Shown here one piece after another: positions 11,459-24,128 of a DNA stretch of 64,000 bases. The stretch covers positions 2,976,001-3,040,000 of the forward strand of contig NC_065907.1 in NCBI RefSeq assembly GCF_905147045.1, given 5' to 3'. This stretch comes from Nymphalis io (lineage: Eukaryota; Arthropoda; Insecta; Lepidoptera; Nymphalidae). A model generated the notes under the pieces. It ran no database searches. It was not told where the DNA came from and saw only the letters and a program-made list of their open reading frames with translations. Positions within the stretch are counted from its first letter, which is position 1. Every line of letters starts with the position of its first letter. A program made the translations under genes and the position numbers.

Positions 11459-11750
11459 ACTGGTGGTAGGGCTTTGTGCAAGCTCGTCTGGGTAGGTACC
11501 ACCCACTCATCAGATATTCTACCGCAAAACAGCAATACTTGATATTGTTGTGTTCCGGTTTGAAGGGTGAGTGAGCCAGTGTAATTACAGGCACAAGGGA
11601 CATAAAATCTTAGTTCCCAAGGTTGGTGGCGCATTGGATATGTAAGCGATGGTTGACATTTCTTACAATGCCAATGTCTAAGAGCGTTGGTGACCACTTA
11701 CCATCAGGTGGCCCATATGCTCGTCCGCCTTCCTATTCTATAAAAAAAAA
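11459..11750 (+). repeat. Family-2 repeat, full copy
   Basis: Head ctggtggtagggctttgtgc on the left, and tail cgtccgccttcctattctat followed by a poly-A run on the right. It is near consensus and therefore a recent insertion. Confidence 0.85.
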
Positions 11751-11779
11751 AATATATAATAATACCAACTTATCTGTTT

Positions 11780-12710
11780 TGTGTTATTGTATTTTATATG
11801 TAATTGGAATTCACTAACCAAATGCTGTTTTCTTGTTACAGGTAAAACTACTAAAAGCAGGTTCAATATAAAAGGTTTCCTATGTTTATCGTTACTGAAC
11901 AATAAAATACATATTTCAAACGTTCTACTTATTGAAAATCTAACAATTGAACACGGGTCGAATGTTTTTATACGATAAAGGTAAGTACATAAATATAGCC
12001 GCTGGCTGCACAGATAATACAAACGTTTTATAATATTTTAAATTATATTTCGTTCTCATTTTTTTCATTGAAGAATATTATTAATATAGAAAATAAAGTC
12101 CATAAAAAGAGATTAAACACATCTATATACTAATAAGAAAAAACAAAACAGTTCAGTACCTCTATTTGTGAAACGATGATTTTTTTTTGTTTGATAGCCT
12201 AAGATGAGCCTTAGTGTTATCGATAAAAAAAATTAAATTATATTTAAAAAAAGAATATTCGTAGTATGCAAATTCATACATGTTTTCCGCAAATTTTCAA
12301 TAATGATTATATTCGAAAATATATTCGAAATTCGAACACTGAACGAACCGTTAATTAAAAAGAAAATATTTGACAATAAACTATAAAGAACAGACAAAAT
12401 TTACATATTTACTCTTTCTCAGCAATTAGGTTTATAGAATATGAAATATGAATACTAACTCCAAGAATCTTCCATAAAATCTTGTATTTTTTTGAATATT
12501 ACCTATTTCCTTTTTAAGGAAATTACTAACATGCCAATTTAACATTTCAATTAAGCTTTTGTTAGGAGTGGACAATAGCCCTAAGATAACTTACAATTTA
12601 AACTTAAAACTTATTTGCTTAAATAATTTATTCAAGACGCGATAACTCGAATCGTAAGCGAAAATAGTTCGAACCCGGAAGTACAATTTCAATGAGCTTA
12701 TTTTTCATTT
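11780..12710. other. AT-rich non-coding DNA, nothing assigned
   Basis: No supported exon or repeat. Short open frames on both strands around 11738-12022 show no recognisable protein signal. Confidence 0.5.
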
Positions 12711-12714
12711 ATAA

Positions 12715-12868
12715 TTAATCTGGTGTTCGGTAATGAAAAAACATCGCGAGCTATCTACCATGTTTTTGATGAAATTCTGATACACGTTTATCTACTAAAT
12801 CGAAGTGGTAGTGGACGTAAAGCCTTCTTCTCTAAAGGGCTCTCCCTTAGCCCAGCAGTGAAACATTT
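12715..12868 (+). repeat. Family-1 SINE body, decayed
   Basis: It keeps aaaaaacatcgcgag, ttgatgaaattctgatacac, taaagccttcttctc and gcccagcagtgaaacattt in the family-1 order, but no head. Confidence 0.55.
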
Positions 12869-13249
12869 AATTTTTTTTTTATTTATTCTACTAGATTTCT
12901 CAAAAGTAACTTTAGACATAAGTAGTTTATATTAAGAAATATCTTGTTATATTTTTGTTATGATATTCAACCAAAGTAACGAAAAGCGATCTCTTCAATT
13001 GCATCCCTTTGATTGCATTGCACTTCTTGCATTGTACTCTATAAAACTATAATAATGCAATAGCTACATGCGAACTCAATATGCTTTTCGTTTTTACGAA
13101 AATTTGAGAAATATAAATTATATAACTTTTTACAATTAGGCTTTTTACAAATCCACGAAAATATTTCGAAAAAACTTTCTTCAGTAAGTTATAAATTCTT
13201 TTATATAAAAATAAAGGCATTGTCATGTCCCACTTATGGTAAAATAACT

Positions 13250-13745
13250 ACTTTCCTATGAGGAGAAATTTAAAAGTTTTTTCTACAACTCTGCTCCAGT
13301 GCGAGTTGATGGCAGCATTTTATCCGAAGCCTGAAAGATTCCTCATATATAATAATAATAATAATAATATCCTGGGACATTTTTCACACACGGCCATCTG
13401 ATCCCAAATTAAGCTTGTACAGAGCTTGTGCTATGGAAACCAGACAACTGATATACTACATATACTACTTTTCTTTTGTAAATACATACTTATATAGATA
13501 ATAACACCCAGACTCAGGACAAACAGACATGTTCATGCACACAAATGTCTGTCCTGGGTGGGAATCGAACCCACAACCTTCGGCCTGAAAGGCAAGTGTC
13601 TACCAACCACGCCAACCGGCTCGTCATAATGTCCTCCATCACCGCTGAACATGAAATTCATAATTATAAACAGAAATTAAGCACACAACTGGTAGTGCTC
13701 ATGTGGATTCGAAGCGGGGATCCGTTGTCAACGTCTCGTCTGTTT
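13250..13745 (-). repeat. Family-1 SINE split by a family-4 SINE
   Basis: About 13250-13348 holds the tail half of a minus-strand family-1 copy. About 13626-13745 holds its continuation (cataatgtcctccatcaccg, aattataaacagaaattaag, then the decayed B-box and head). The family-1 sequence resumes where it stopped once 13349-13625 is removed, so the inner element inserted later. Confidence 0.65.
13352..13625 (-). repeat. Family-4 SINE (tRNA-derived)
   Basis: On the minus strand it begins with a tRNA-like head (gagccggttggcgtggttgg) and a clear B-box (ggttgtgggttcgattccca). It ends in a TTA/TAA microsatellite (taataataataataatat on the plus strand). A second copy lies at 27206-27466. Confidence 0.8.
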
Positions 13746-13759
13746 CCATAGTTCAATCT

Positions 13760-14540
13760 ATTAATGTATCTATATAACTATATATAATGTATCTGTTTAT
13801 TAATACTTTATTGTTTTTTTTTTTTCATTGAAAAAATACAATACGTCCTATAAACCATTACTGCAAATTATTATTATACAAGTCACATTTCCATTTTATT
13901 CATTGTGAATATCATATTCAAGAGTCACATATAACGCCACGCTTTCGAAACCACAAAAACGGGTCCACTTATAATATATATGATATAAAAAGTACAAACT
14001 AAATTGAGATATGTCTTAAGTCGGATTAAAAATGGTAACTGTTTTTAAAATGCATCCTAAAGGTTTAGCATTCCTGTAGAGATGGATACTAATTTCAAAC
14101 TACATTGAAATTTCACCTTTATATACATTAATATAAAAACCTTTTTACTATAAAATGCATTATACTTTGGTCGTTTTGATTAAACATGAAATACTAAAGA
14201 TGTTTTCATTCTATATACAGTTATCGAATTGTCAACTGTATTATATGCAGATAAGATATGTTTTCGCTTGTTGTTATTATATTTGCGAGATCACTCATAG
14301 CTCCACATTGACTATGAGTCAGGCCCTTTGTGGGTGGTTCCGTAGAAATATGCAGATTTTTTTCTTTTTGTTATACATTCTTTACAAATCCTTTAGCTGA
14401 TAACGGGTGAATGACCTTTCTCGTGAATGCGACGGCTTGCATTTTATTTTAATGAGGTTTAAAACCTCATCACCGATTTCTGCATATTTGATATGTATAT
14501 AATATATATTTTTATATAAGTTAAAGAAGTAAATATATAA
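13760..14540. other. AT-rich non-coding DNA, nothing assigned
   Basis: The 81-codon open frame at 14155-14400 has no recognisable features and no splice context supporting an exon. No repeat family was identified. Confidence 0.5.
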
Positions 14541-14584
14541 CAAATGCATGTCCTACCAAGAGGGACAAGTGGTCCCTCTTGGTA

Positions 14585-14705
14585 GATAAACATATTGCAA
14601 TATGCAGGATTCCTCCGGATTGGAGCAACGTGGTGGAATAAGCTCGTAGCCTTATCAAACATAGAAGAACCGGCCCAGCAGTGGGATAGTTTCAGACTGC
14701 TACTT
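14585..14705 (+). repeat. Family-1 SINE tail fragment
   Basis: It contains ggattggagcaacgtggtgg, aataagctcgtagcctta and gcccagcagtgggatagttt. The left end abuts a perfect hairpin at 14553-14585. Confidence 0.65.
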
Positions 14706-15394
14706 TTACACCAGTAATCGTTTACATATGTACTAATAAATACACCGGCTCACTCAACATTCAAACCGGAAGACAAAAATATAAATTATTGTTATTCGTT
14801 TATCGAATAATTGCTAAGTCCAATCCTTATAAGTATGAATGATTGTGTTTGAAATATGTATTTTAAATTTATATTTTGTTATGTTAAATAAGATGAAAAT
14901 CTCATGATATGTCACAATCAAAGAGATACTCAGAAAATAAATGTAACATTACAAAAATATCCCAAGATCTAACACATTATTTTCTCATCATAGCTAACTT
15001 TATTTGAGAAAAGCTTGAGGCTTGATCTGTATTGGACGTGTTAAGGCGCTTGTAAATTGAACTTCAACACAGACAGAAATAAATAGATAGATAGAAACAA
15101 ACTTATCTTAAAATAGATAAAAACTTTATGCTCTCTACAATATATTTAGCTAAATGATATAGAATAAACTAACGGGGATATCTACAATAAATAAAATAAT
15201 AATGATTTGTATATAATTAAAATAATATTACTTATAGGCAAGTCACTATAACGCTATATATAGATGTATGTATATAAAAACAATATTTAACAGCTTATCA
15301 CGGCTTTGTGGTTATAGGCATACATAGGCGCATGATTACAATAATTAATTCATCGTCTTCTAAACGCGGATTTCTCTATTTATCTCTTTAATAT

Positions 15395-15560
15395 ACCACC
15401 AATCCCGGTCAACCTCGCCCGGGTCATAAACCGACAAACATGGAGCCGGTTATAACCGGATATTACTGTCTCGAAACGGATTTGCTTCGTGAATAAACCA
15501 ACAAATCCTCGAGATTATCTTGGCGTAAATTTAATATTATTCTTATGTACTAAGTTATTA
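15395..15560. promoter_or_regulatory. Locally GC-richer island with a perfect palindrome, possible cis-regulatory element
   Basis: Within very AT-rich DNA this block carries ccggtcaacctcgcccgggt and the 14-bp palindrome CCGGTTATAACCGG (15446-15459), which contains two AACCGG half-sites of the type bound by Grainyhead-family factors. No open frame or known repeat accounts for it. The regulatory role is inference only. Confidence 0.2.
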
Positions 15561-15729
15561 TTTTATTGTAAATAATTCGGCTTAAAATATATGTAGTTCA
15601 CAAATGTGTCAATAGTAAGATGGTGCCTCAAATTTGACTTGATCGCATAAACAGCTAGCGAAGCCTCGATGCTGTAACAAATGAACTATCTAACAGTTAA
15701 CTATTTAACTTATAAAACCAATTTGACTT

Positions 15730-15862
15730 TGTGGTAGGGCTTTGTGCAAGCCCGTCTGGGTAGGTATCACCCTCTCATCAGATACCAGCCATACAGCAAT
15801 ACTCACTATTATTTCGTTCCGGTTGGATGGGTGTATGAGCCAGTCTAACAAACACATAATAT
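15730..15862 (+). repeat. Family-2 repeat, truncated
   Basis: Only the head half (gtggtagggctttgtgcaag to about catgggccag-equivalent gagccagtctaaca) is present, with substitutions. Confidence 0.65.
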
Positions 15863-16188
15863 CCTTGTCTATTCATGCCATTTTCAGACTTTTTGTTCTG
15901 ACCATTTTTGTCAATAAATCGTTACATAAAATAAACAAAAACTGCTTTAAGAAAACTTTTTTAAAATTCATTTAAAATAAATTAATGAGAAAATACGCTT
16001 AAATCAATCTACCTGATTTAACTTAACACTAATAAGACGAATTCCCTAATTGGCACTTCGGATTGGCAGGTTAAAAGTTTTCTAGTTTAAAACGTTTAAC
16101 TAACAACGGAAATAATAATTCGATATATGTTTCTGTATTGGTCAAATACATAAATAATTAACATAGTTAAAGCTGATTTCAATAACAC

Positions 16189-16190
<2 letters not shown>

Positions 16191-16229
<39 letters not shown>
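16191..16229. repeat. (AT)n microsatellite
   Basis: An uninterrupted run of AT dinucleotides of nearly 40 bases. Confidence 0.95.
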
Positions 16230-16232
<3 letters not shown>

Positions 16233-16234
16233 AA

Positions 16235-18350
16235 TTTTGATCTTGAATTGCGGAGATCTTAAGTAATCAGTGGTATTCATTATAAATTCGTCAAATATTT
16301 TTAAAATTTTCCATTCAGAATCATAGAAGTAAAATTCAATTGGATATAAGTTATTGATTGAAAACTTTTATTTGTACATAATATACCTTAGCTATTAACA
16401 AATATCATGAAATATGTGAATTTAAGAATGTTTTTGTTCTTTACTTCTGTTATTGGAATATAGCATAGAGTAATCCGCATAAAAATATTATTACCGAGCT
16501 GAGAGTTGTTACTGAGCGTGCCGCCTAAGAGCTTTCATCTGCGCTGTGTGAATCGATAAAGTTATATTAAAATAATGTAAAGTTGCATCGTATCTCTCAA
16601 ACAATTCTAAGGAAAACTCCGCGACACTTATTCGTCTATCTACTTTATGTTTCTCGTGCGCTTGTTAAATATAATGTTTTCTTACTTAGACTTATATAAC
16701 TGAATCGTTAAATTATATCTTCTTCTATTATTTGAATTAAAATGTGCTTATGTCTGCAAGAAAATAGTTGATGAAAGGAATTTGACTACATTACAAAGCG
16801 CGGTTAAACGAGTTCCGCATCGTGGGTGGTTAACGTGACGTTATATGGGTTACAGCCTTTCTCAATAAATGGGAAGCTAAAGCAAATATTTTTTCAAATC
16901 GGATGGTTAGTTCCTGAGATTAGCGCGTGCAAACAAACAGTCTTCAGCTTCATACAACACTAGCTTCCGATCGCTTCACCCGCTTCGAGGGGAAAGAGTG
17001 TTAGGTGCCTATGACAACGTGTATGCAAAATTTCATGAAGATCGGTTGAGTAACTTCGTTTCGGTTTAAAAACAAACTTTCGCATTTATATTACTAAGAA
17101 TGGCAAAACTCTGCAGAAGTTCTGTCGGTCCTATGAAATAAATGTATAAAAGCAAATTTTCACCGCGATCGGTTGCATGGTATGTTGTATAGAAGTTTAT
17201 GTGGTACAGCGCCATCTAGTGGCGAGCTACAACAAACTTAATAGTAATTAGCTAAATAGTGTTGATAGACTTATCTCAAGCAGATAAAGCACATCAATTT
17301 TTATATAACTAGATATTATAAAACAAAGTCCTCTCAACGTAACTGTCTGTCTGTACGCGAAAAACTCAAAAAACTACCGAATGGATTTTCATATGATTTT
17401 TACCATTGGGCGGAGTAATTCATGAGGAAGGTTTATGTGTATATATAATTAAGTTATTATGTAAATTGGCTGAAATATGACGATTATATGATAGAGTTAT
17501 ATTATGTATTGCAATATATACATTGTATGTAGACCCTTATTCAACGGGACCTCGGAACGAGCAACTAGAATTAGATATAGATGAATCAATCTCGTATATC
17601 TATAGATCAACTACTGAACCCTAGAATGATTCCAAAGCTGTTTCGCATTTTACTTTACAACGTGATGTTAACCGCTTTCATAACGATAGCCGGTTATTTA
17701 CTGTAATTGGTTTAAACTTATCTTTATTACCGCAGCCACAGTTTCGATGTACGATAGCCAAATGAACGTATTTCATCATTTTATACCGATAACAATATAT
17801 TTTGAAAAATAACGTTTGCATTTCAAAACAACCTGTATACAATAATTTTTATATAAATTTATTACAGAACACATCAATCAATCTACTTGATAGTGTGTCT
17901 TCACACATACATACATAAATAGAATAATTAAATCATATTAAATTCGACTTGAACGCGACGAAACAGCTCGAATCGTTTTCTCATATTTGAAGTTATTATT
18001 GAATTGATTTCGTTTTTCGTTAAATTTCATTTAAAATCTTTTCAGACGGTTCTTCGTTTTCGATACAGCAGTTAATCTATATTTAATTGCAAAAACAATT
18101 GGAAACAAATAATTTGAACTTTTAATATCTAGTTTACTAAATTAAAACATGTGGTAATCCTTATATGTTGAGTAAAAGATTTTGATTTGATCTTAAATAA
18201 TCTTTATACATTGCGCAATTGTGTTCATTTCGCCTTAAATTATTAGGGACAAAAAGGTGATTATCAATGGAGGATACCCGCTGGGAGATGTATAATGCAC
18301 TTCCTTTTTTTTGGTATTCTTATAACCTGAAGGGACGGAAAACCTGAAAT
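16235..18350. other. AT-rich non-coding DNA with old repeat debris
   Basis: No exon is supported. Segments at about 16840-17110 and 17330-17450 (for example cttcacccgcttcgagggga and gatcggttgagtaacttcgt) resemble text dispersed in lepidopteran repeats, but I could not delimit or classify an element. Confidence 0.4.
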
Positions 18351-18354
18351 GAAA

Positions 18355-18480
18355 TAAATTCAGGTGCAGAACCAACGGGTTTTCGTGCTTTGTTAAATTT
18401 ATTAACAGAAAAATTGAATAACTTTATATTATCCCGGCCCGGGGTTTGAACCCTGCAATTCCGAATCTAGAGCCTTAAAA
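18355..18480 (-). repeat. Family-3 SINE head region, decayed
   Basis: It shares caggtgcagaaccaacggg, tattaacagaaaaattga and ggcccggggtttgaaccctg with the family-3 head end on the minus strand. Confidence 0.4.
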
Positions 18481-18489
18481 CTATTTACT

Positions 18490-19340
18490 ACACTTACATA
18501 TGAGTTACGCCTCCACCAAATTTCATTATAACACTTCCAATAGAATTCGCGTGATGCGTGTTCAAACAACACACTAACAAAATATAATAATATATACTTC
18601 CTTATAGATAATACCCGCTACGATATTAATCTAAAATCATTTCATGAACAGATACGAACCGTAATCTCTTTGTGATGCTACTATATATAAACACGGTGAT
18701 TTTTCCATGTGTGCGATAACGATGACTATTAGGAATAGCGAAAAATGCTCAGGAGTTTAGAATTCTTAGGAGCAACTTTGATGATAATTGATACTTAATC
18801 ATACACTTAATGAAGAGTCTATATCTAGACTGAAGCTTATATATTTTGAACTAAACCTTAATAATATAAAGTCACTATACAGCAACCCCGCCACACACAC
18901 TTGAAAATTTGATCAGTTATTATGAAAACGATCTCTCGTTAATAAATTTATATAATAAATTATACTTATTTAAAGCAAGAGAACTATTCGATACTTGTTT
19001 ATTATAAAATTTCATTATATATACATAATTGATTATGTGATACATGACTCTGTCTATCAACACACATCTTATAAAATAATTTAATGAAGTCTTTCGTTTT
19101 TCATTTCGAAGTGTTTGCGTTTTTTTTTTTTTATTACGTTGGACCGCTTTAGCCCCACTTTAACTTCATCCCGCTAATATTCTAATTATTTTTTTTAAAC
19201 AGAAAAAAAATAACCATAATATAATATGTTTTTTGGATTAGAGTATCACGCATAGTGCCATACTACTATACTATACTAGCTGTACCTATAATATACGCTG
19301 ATAAACACTTCGCACGCAATATTCAGTATCAATATTCATA
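18490..19340. other. AT-rich non-coding DNA, nothing assigned
   Basis: No supported gene or repeat. It contains a poly-T run near 19120. Confidence 0.5.
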
Positions 19341-19350
19341 ATATAACAGT

Positions 19351-19656
19351 CGAGATGGCCCAGTGGTAAGAACGCGTGAATCTTAACCCATGAACATGGG
19401 TTCAAACCCGGGCAAGCACCTCTGAATTTACATGTGCTTAATTTCTGTTTATAATTCATCTCGTGCTTTTCGATGAAGGAAAACATCGTGAGGAAACCTG
19501 CATGTGTCTAATTTCATCGAAATTCTGCCACATGTGTATTCTACCAACCCGCACTGGAGCAGCGTGGTGGAATAAGCTCCAAACCTTCTCCTCAAAAAAG
19601 GGAGAGGAGGCCTCAGCCCAGCAGTGGGACATTTACAGGCTGCTACTGTACTGTAC
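19351..19656 (+). repeat. Family-1 SINE, full copy
   Basis: Head cgagatggcccagtggtaag, B-box gggttcaaacccgggcaagc, tail cagcagtgggacatttacag. Close to consensus. The 79-codon frame inside it is a by-product. Confidence 0.85.
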
Positions 19657-19699
19657 GCAATATTTATTAAAAGACAAAGAAAATAATATATTTTGTCTA

Positions 19700-20170
19700 T
19701 AATAGGAAAGAAATGTGCCTCTTTATTATGACAATAATCTTTAACTATTTTTGCCTTAGAAGATATGTTTAATCAAATTTAAATTTTATAATCAAGTTTA
19801 AAGGCGAGGCTTGTATTTTTCTAGGTAGAGTCGAAAGATTTAGGTGTTAATGACCTCAAGGTCTAAGTATAAACATCTTGACTAGTTTTTTCTCCTTAAC
19901 TCGCATGTTACCGTTACAACCATATGTAGAAGAGTGCCTCTCTATGTGTGTATGGATATAAGATTGAGAGATTGTGTATGTATTAAAAGAACAGTTTAGA
20001 TTTGATATTAGCAGTTCCCGCGTAACTGGTGGTGCCAGGGTGCTAAATATAAGGCACAGTTCGGATTATCATTATCAATATTAACTTTATTTTCGAGTTT
20101 GGAAGACGAATATTTTGGGTTAGATAATTTGAATACTAAGCTCTTAACAGCTAATATAACAAATTGTTAA
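19700..20170. other. Non-coding DNA, nothing assigned
   Basis: No open frame, exon or known repeat could be supported. Confidence 0.45.
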
Positions 20171-20194
20171 AAATGCCCATTATACACTGTCTGT

Positions 20195-20440
20195 GTTGAT
20201 GCTAAGTGGTCACCACCCCGCATAGACATTGGCATTATAAGAAATATTAGCTATCCCCTACATCGCCGCTGTGCCACCAACCTTGGGAACTGAGGTGTTA
20301 TTTCCCTTGCGCCTGTAGTTACTACACTGGCTCAATCACCCTTTAAACCGGAACACGACAATACTTAATGTTGCTATTTAGCAGTAGAATGAGCAGTGGG
20401 TGGTACCTACCTAGACGAGCTTGCACAAAGCTCTACCACC
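20195..20440 (-). repeat. Family-2 repeat, decayed
   Basis: It shows gatgctaagtggtcacca, agacattggcattataagaa, gggaactgaggtgttattt, ccctttaaaccggaacac and acaaagctctaccaccagt in family-2 order. Confidence 0.7.
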
Positions 20441-20459
20441 AGTACATACATATATATAT

Positions 20460-21820
20460 ATATTAAGCAAGCCTGTTACAGGTTGATACACTAAGATAAT
20501 ATATAATACGAATAACATGCATAAGATTCCACCTGATATGTGATAAATCATATCTGCTAAATTAAAATCAATCAATACTATATAAATAATACACCAAAAG
20601 CTAACAGACAACACGTCTGATCCTCGTAGATATTTGATATTAAATATTATTAATATAAGATTATTAAAAAAACGTCAATCACTGACTTCTATCCATCACA
20701 AAAAAATGGCCGTAACAAGCGTACTAAATATTATATTCTATTTCAAAAGATTTTTAAAAAAATTGTAAAATAAAATTACGCTCAGTTTTAACATAAAAGT
20801 TTTTATTTTCGACGAAAAATATAAATGTCAATTTTACTCACCTTTATGGTATAAAATATTAAATTAAATTGGAAAAGGTTTCGAAGTTTTCGTTTTTTTT
20901 CTTTTGTTACTGGCGTGATGGAATTATATCGCATATGTGGTACACACATCACAGTATCGGTTTTGTTACGGTATAAATTGATACTTTAGACGTTTTTCTC
21001 CTTTTAGATAATTGTAATCGGTTTTTGGAAATCAATGTTTGTAATCTCTACGATTTGAGGTTCACGTAGTAAGAACATTGAGGTTTAGCAGTATATAGCT
21101 ACAATACTATTAAATTATATATAATATATTTAGCTAGCCACTACTACACTTGTAGTAGCTAGATTACAATGATGAAGATTTGGAGTTCCAGCATTCAAAA
21201 CCCGGATAATTATAATCGGAATTGAAATGCGTGAGATTTTTTTGTCAAGAAATTGTCAAAGTTAAGAACTTGTCAGGGTTAATATGGGGTGTTTAGTAAA
21301 TTACATAAAATCGGTGATCTTTTATTAGTCTCTCTCCTCGGTCGTGGTCTGCTCCGGTATATTCTCGAAAATCTTTGTTGCATATCTCTCGTATAATTGA
21401 CGATATTGACGTAAAACTAATTTCATCCGACGCGTAATTTCATTTAACTCAATATGTTCTTGATTAAGAACGTGACTGCTTTTTTATAATAAGAAATCTG
21501 TATTACTAATAGATCAATTTTGTCCCGAGGGGTGATAGGAAGTTAATAGGATGAGGAGACAAAATCGCATACGAAACATTTCTTTATTCATAAATATGTG
21601 AGGAAATATCCTGATTGACTATCACAGCTTAAATTATAAGTCATATTTACTTGGAATTTGGATAAGATCACTTATTAATGTAAAGGCATATAATTCTTAT
21701 ACTTTGCCTTTCCACCTTGCTAGTTCTTCTCAGGTATGGGCTATACTTTCGGAACTGGTGGTAGATTTTTGATAATAGTATAAGTAAAGTTTCTATACTG
21801 AATAAATATTTTGACTTTCA
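20460..21820. other. AT-rich non-coding DNA, nothing assigned
   Basis: No exon or recognised repeat. A slightly GC-richer patch lies at about 21330-21470. Confidence 0.45.
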
Positions 21821-21830
21821 TCATTACCAT

Positions 21831-22075
21831 TCAGCCAAACACTGGACAAAGTCTTCTTGTGGAAAACGGCTCCTTCAAGGTGCGTCTAGGGTCCCGGTTC
21901 TCCCCCTTCCGAATCCATGCTATCTTCTTTAGATCATTGGTCCACCAGGGTGATGAAAACCTTTGAATATGCCTTATGCCTCTCGGCATATTGACGTTTT
22001 TGGTATTAAAACATAGTGTCGCTCTGAAAACATCAAAACCATATTTGTTTATTCTCAACATTCTGTGAACAAAAG
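21831..22075 (-). mobile_element. LINE fragment, C-terminal tail of an RTE-like polyprotein
   Basis: On the minus strand an open frame ends with WWTNDLKKIAWIRKGENRD and RRLCPVFG. This matches the style of the C-terminal tails of lepidopteran RTE-like reverse transcriptase proteins (a RWTDDLxKIAG-type motif followed by an arginine-rich segment). The reverse transcriptase core is absent. The identification is from memory of the motif and is tentative. Confidence 0.4.
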
Positions 22076-22530
22076 TCTCGTCGTTAAGTGCTTGATAAAT
22101 TATATAGATTACATTTGATTGTTAGTGAAGTAAGTATTACAGCTTATCTAAAGGTATTTGATAACACGATACATACATGTACATAGTTGACTAACTTAAA
22201 TTACTTATTCTATTACTTAATCTTGATAAAGTATGGGGTCACATTTTATATTTCAATGACTTATCTATTCTATAGTAGAATTGAAATATTTTATTAACTC
22301 ATGTTTCGAAATGTACATTTTTTTTCTTATTCGATTTATATTCTTACTAGAGCTTTACCCGCGACTTTGCTCACGTCATAATTAATAATTGCTAATTTCC
22401 ATAGCACTTTATTCAAAAATGAAGAATTTCCATACTAACTTTATCCCCTTTACACTACCCTAGTGGTTAAATATTCAAAACTCATTCCTTGATTCCTACT
22501 GTGTAATTGAAACCCGTATGAAACTTTTCC

Positions 22531-22845
22531 GACCGAGATGGCCCAGTGGTAAGAACGCGTGAATCTTAACCGATGATCGTGGGTTCAAAACCGGGCAAGC
22601 ACCACTGAATTTTCATGTGCTTAATTTTTGACTATAATTCATCTCGTGATTGACGGTGAAGAAAAACATCGTGAGGAAACTTGCATGTGTCTAATTTCAC
22701 TGAAATTCTGCCACATGTATATTTCACCAACCCGCATTGGAGCTGCGTGGTGGAATAAGCTCTAAACCTTCTCCTCAAAAAGGGAGAGGAGGCCGTAGCC
22801 CAGCAGTGAGACATTCACAGGCTGTTACTGTACTGTACTGTATGC
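22531..22845 (+). repeat. Family-1 SINE, full copy
   Basis: Head gaccgagatggcccagtggt to tail acaggctgttactgtactgt, with a short CTGTA repeat at the end. Near consensus. Confidence 0.85.
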
Positions 22846-23257
22846 AATTTTTCATGTTGCTAGCCTAGTTAGTGTTAGCTAATTTATGCTGTGAGTTGAT
22901 ATGTCAATCAGTTATTACTCTATAAATGGACACGAAAATTGAAAAAAAAAAGTATATTTTTAATTGGCGTATTTCACGTTGAGCTCGTACGAGTATATGA
23001 CGCAAGCGTACTGCTTGTATTTGTTAGTATGGAACATGGCGCTATGGCACAGGAGTATCATATCCCCACATCACATGGGAAGGATGTATACTTGATTTTA
23101 GCTACAACGACAATACCGTTTTTATTATAACAATGACATTATTTATTATTTAATTTTGGCATTTTTCATAATTATTAATGATTTTTTGTTACTTTTAATT
23201 AAATTTGATTAGATTGAATCTGGAAATGCTATGTACACTTGTCATTGACATGCATAT

Positions 23258-23565
23258 TACAGTACAGTAACAGCCTGTTAATGTCCCACTGCTGGGCTAA
23301 GGCCTCCTCTCCCTTTTGAGGAGAAGGTTTGGAGCTTATTCCACCACGCTGCTCCAATGCGGGTTGGTAGAATACACATGTGGCAGAATTTCAATGAAAT
23401 TAGACACATGCAGGTTTCCTCACGATGTTTTCCTTCATCGTTAAGCACGAGATGAATTATAAACACAAATTAAGCACATGAAAATTCAGTGGTGCTTGCC
23501 CGGTTTTGAATCCACGATCATCGGTTAAGATTCACGCGTTCTTACCACTGGGCCATCTCGGTCGG
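23258..23565 (-). repeat. Family-1 SINE, full copy
   Basis: The tail begins acagtacagtaacagcctgt and the tRNA-like head ends with gggccatctcggtc. Both flanking regions are AT-rich. Confidence 0.85.
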
Positions 23566-23889
23566 AAAAGTTTTTTGAAAAACATGCATATTAGATATAT
23601 TATTATTGTTTTATAAAATAATTATTTTCAATGCTTTATATGTATGTTGTAAGTGTGCTATTACAAATAAATAAATAAAAACCGACTAGAGGTGTGACAT
23701 AATCAATAAGCGCCATCTTTAAAATCTCAATAAAACACAATCTTATACTGGTTCTTTTAAAGGTTTATTATAAACCGTTACTAAGATTTTCGTAACAAAG
23801 TATGGACACTCTTTATCTATTTATATAACGCATGTTATTTTTATAAAGTTGATCTTATAGAATCATGACGATATGTGTGTGCGCAAACG

Positions 23890-24010
23890 CAGGCGTACTC
23901 TCTATTCCTTCAGGCAAATCTGACACGACTAGAGAAAGATCAGGTGCAGAACCGATTGCTACGTGTACTTCCCCCTTTTCATAGGGCTGTCTAGCCTCTG
24001 GGTCCACCCA
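23890..24010 (-). repeat. Family-3 SINE fragment, decayed
   Basis: It contains gcgtactctctattcctt, ctgacacgactagagaaaga and caggtgcagaaccgattgct, in the order of the family-3 body on the minus strand. Confidence 0.4.
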
Positions 24011-24128
24011 CTAGTATAATGGTTATTCTAACACAATCTGTAATATTTTGTAATTTTGCACGTATTTTAAAATGTAAGTGAGCCCGTTAACTTAAAACCA
24101 CAAGAGTCAAAACATCTTTATATTTTTA

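Noticed and set aside
13545..13751. 68-codon open frame with GGNRTHNLRPERQ-like text
   Set aside because: It is the translation of the family-4 SINE tRNA head, a common false gene in lepidopteran annotation.
19351..19420. Possible genuine tRNA gene (A-box and B-box present)
   Set aside because: The sequence cannot form a full cloverleaf with anticodon arm, and it is the head of a 300-bp SINE present many times.
22939..23130. 63-codon open frame between two SINEs
   Set aside because: No recognisable motif, no supporting splice sites, AT-rich composition. Length is within chance expectation.
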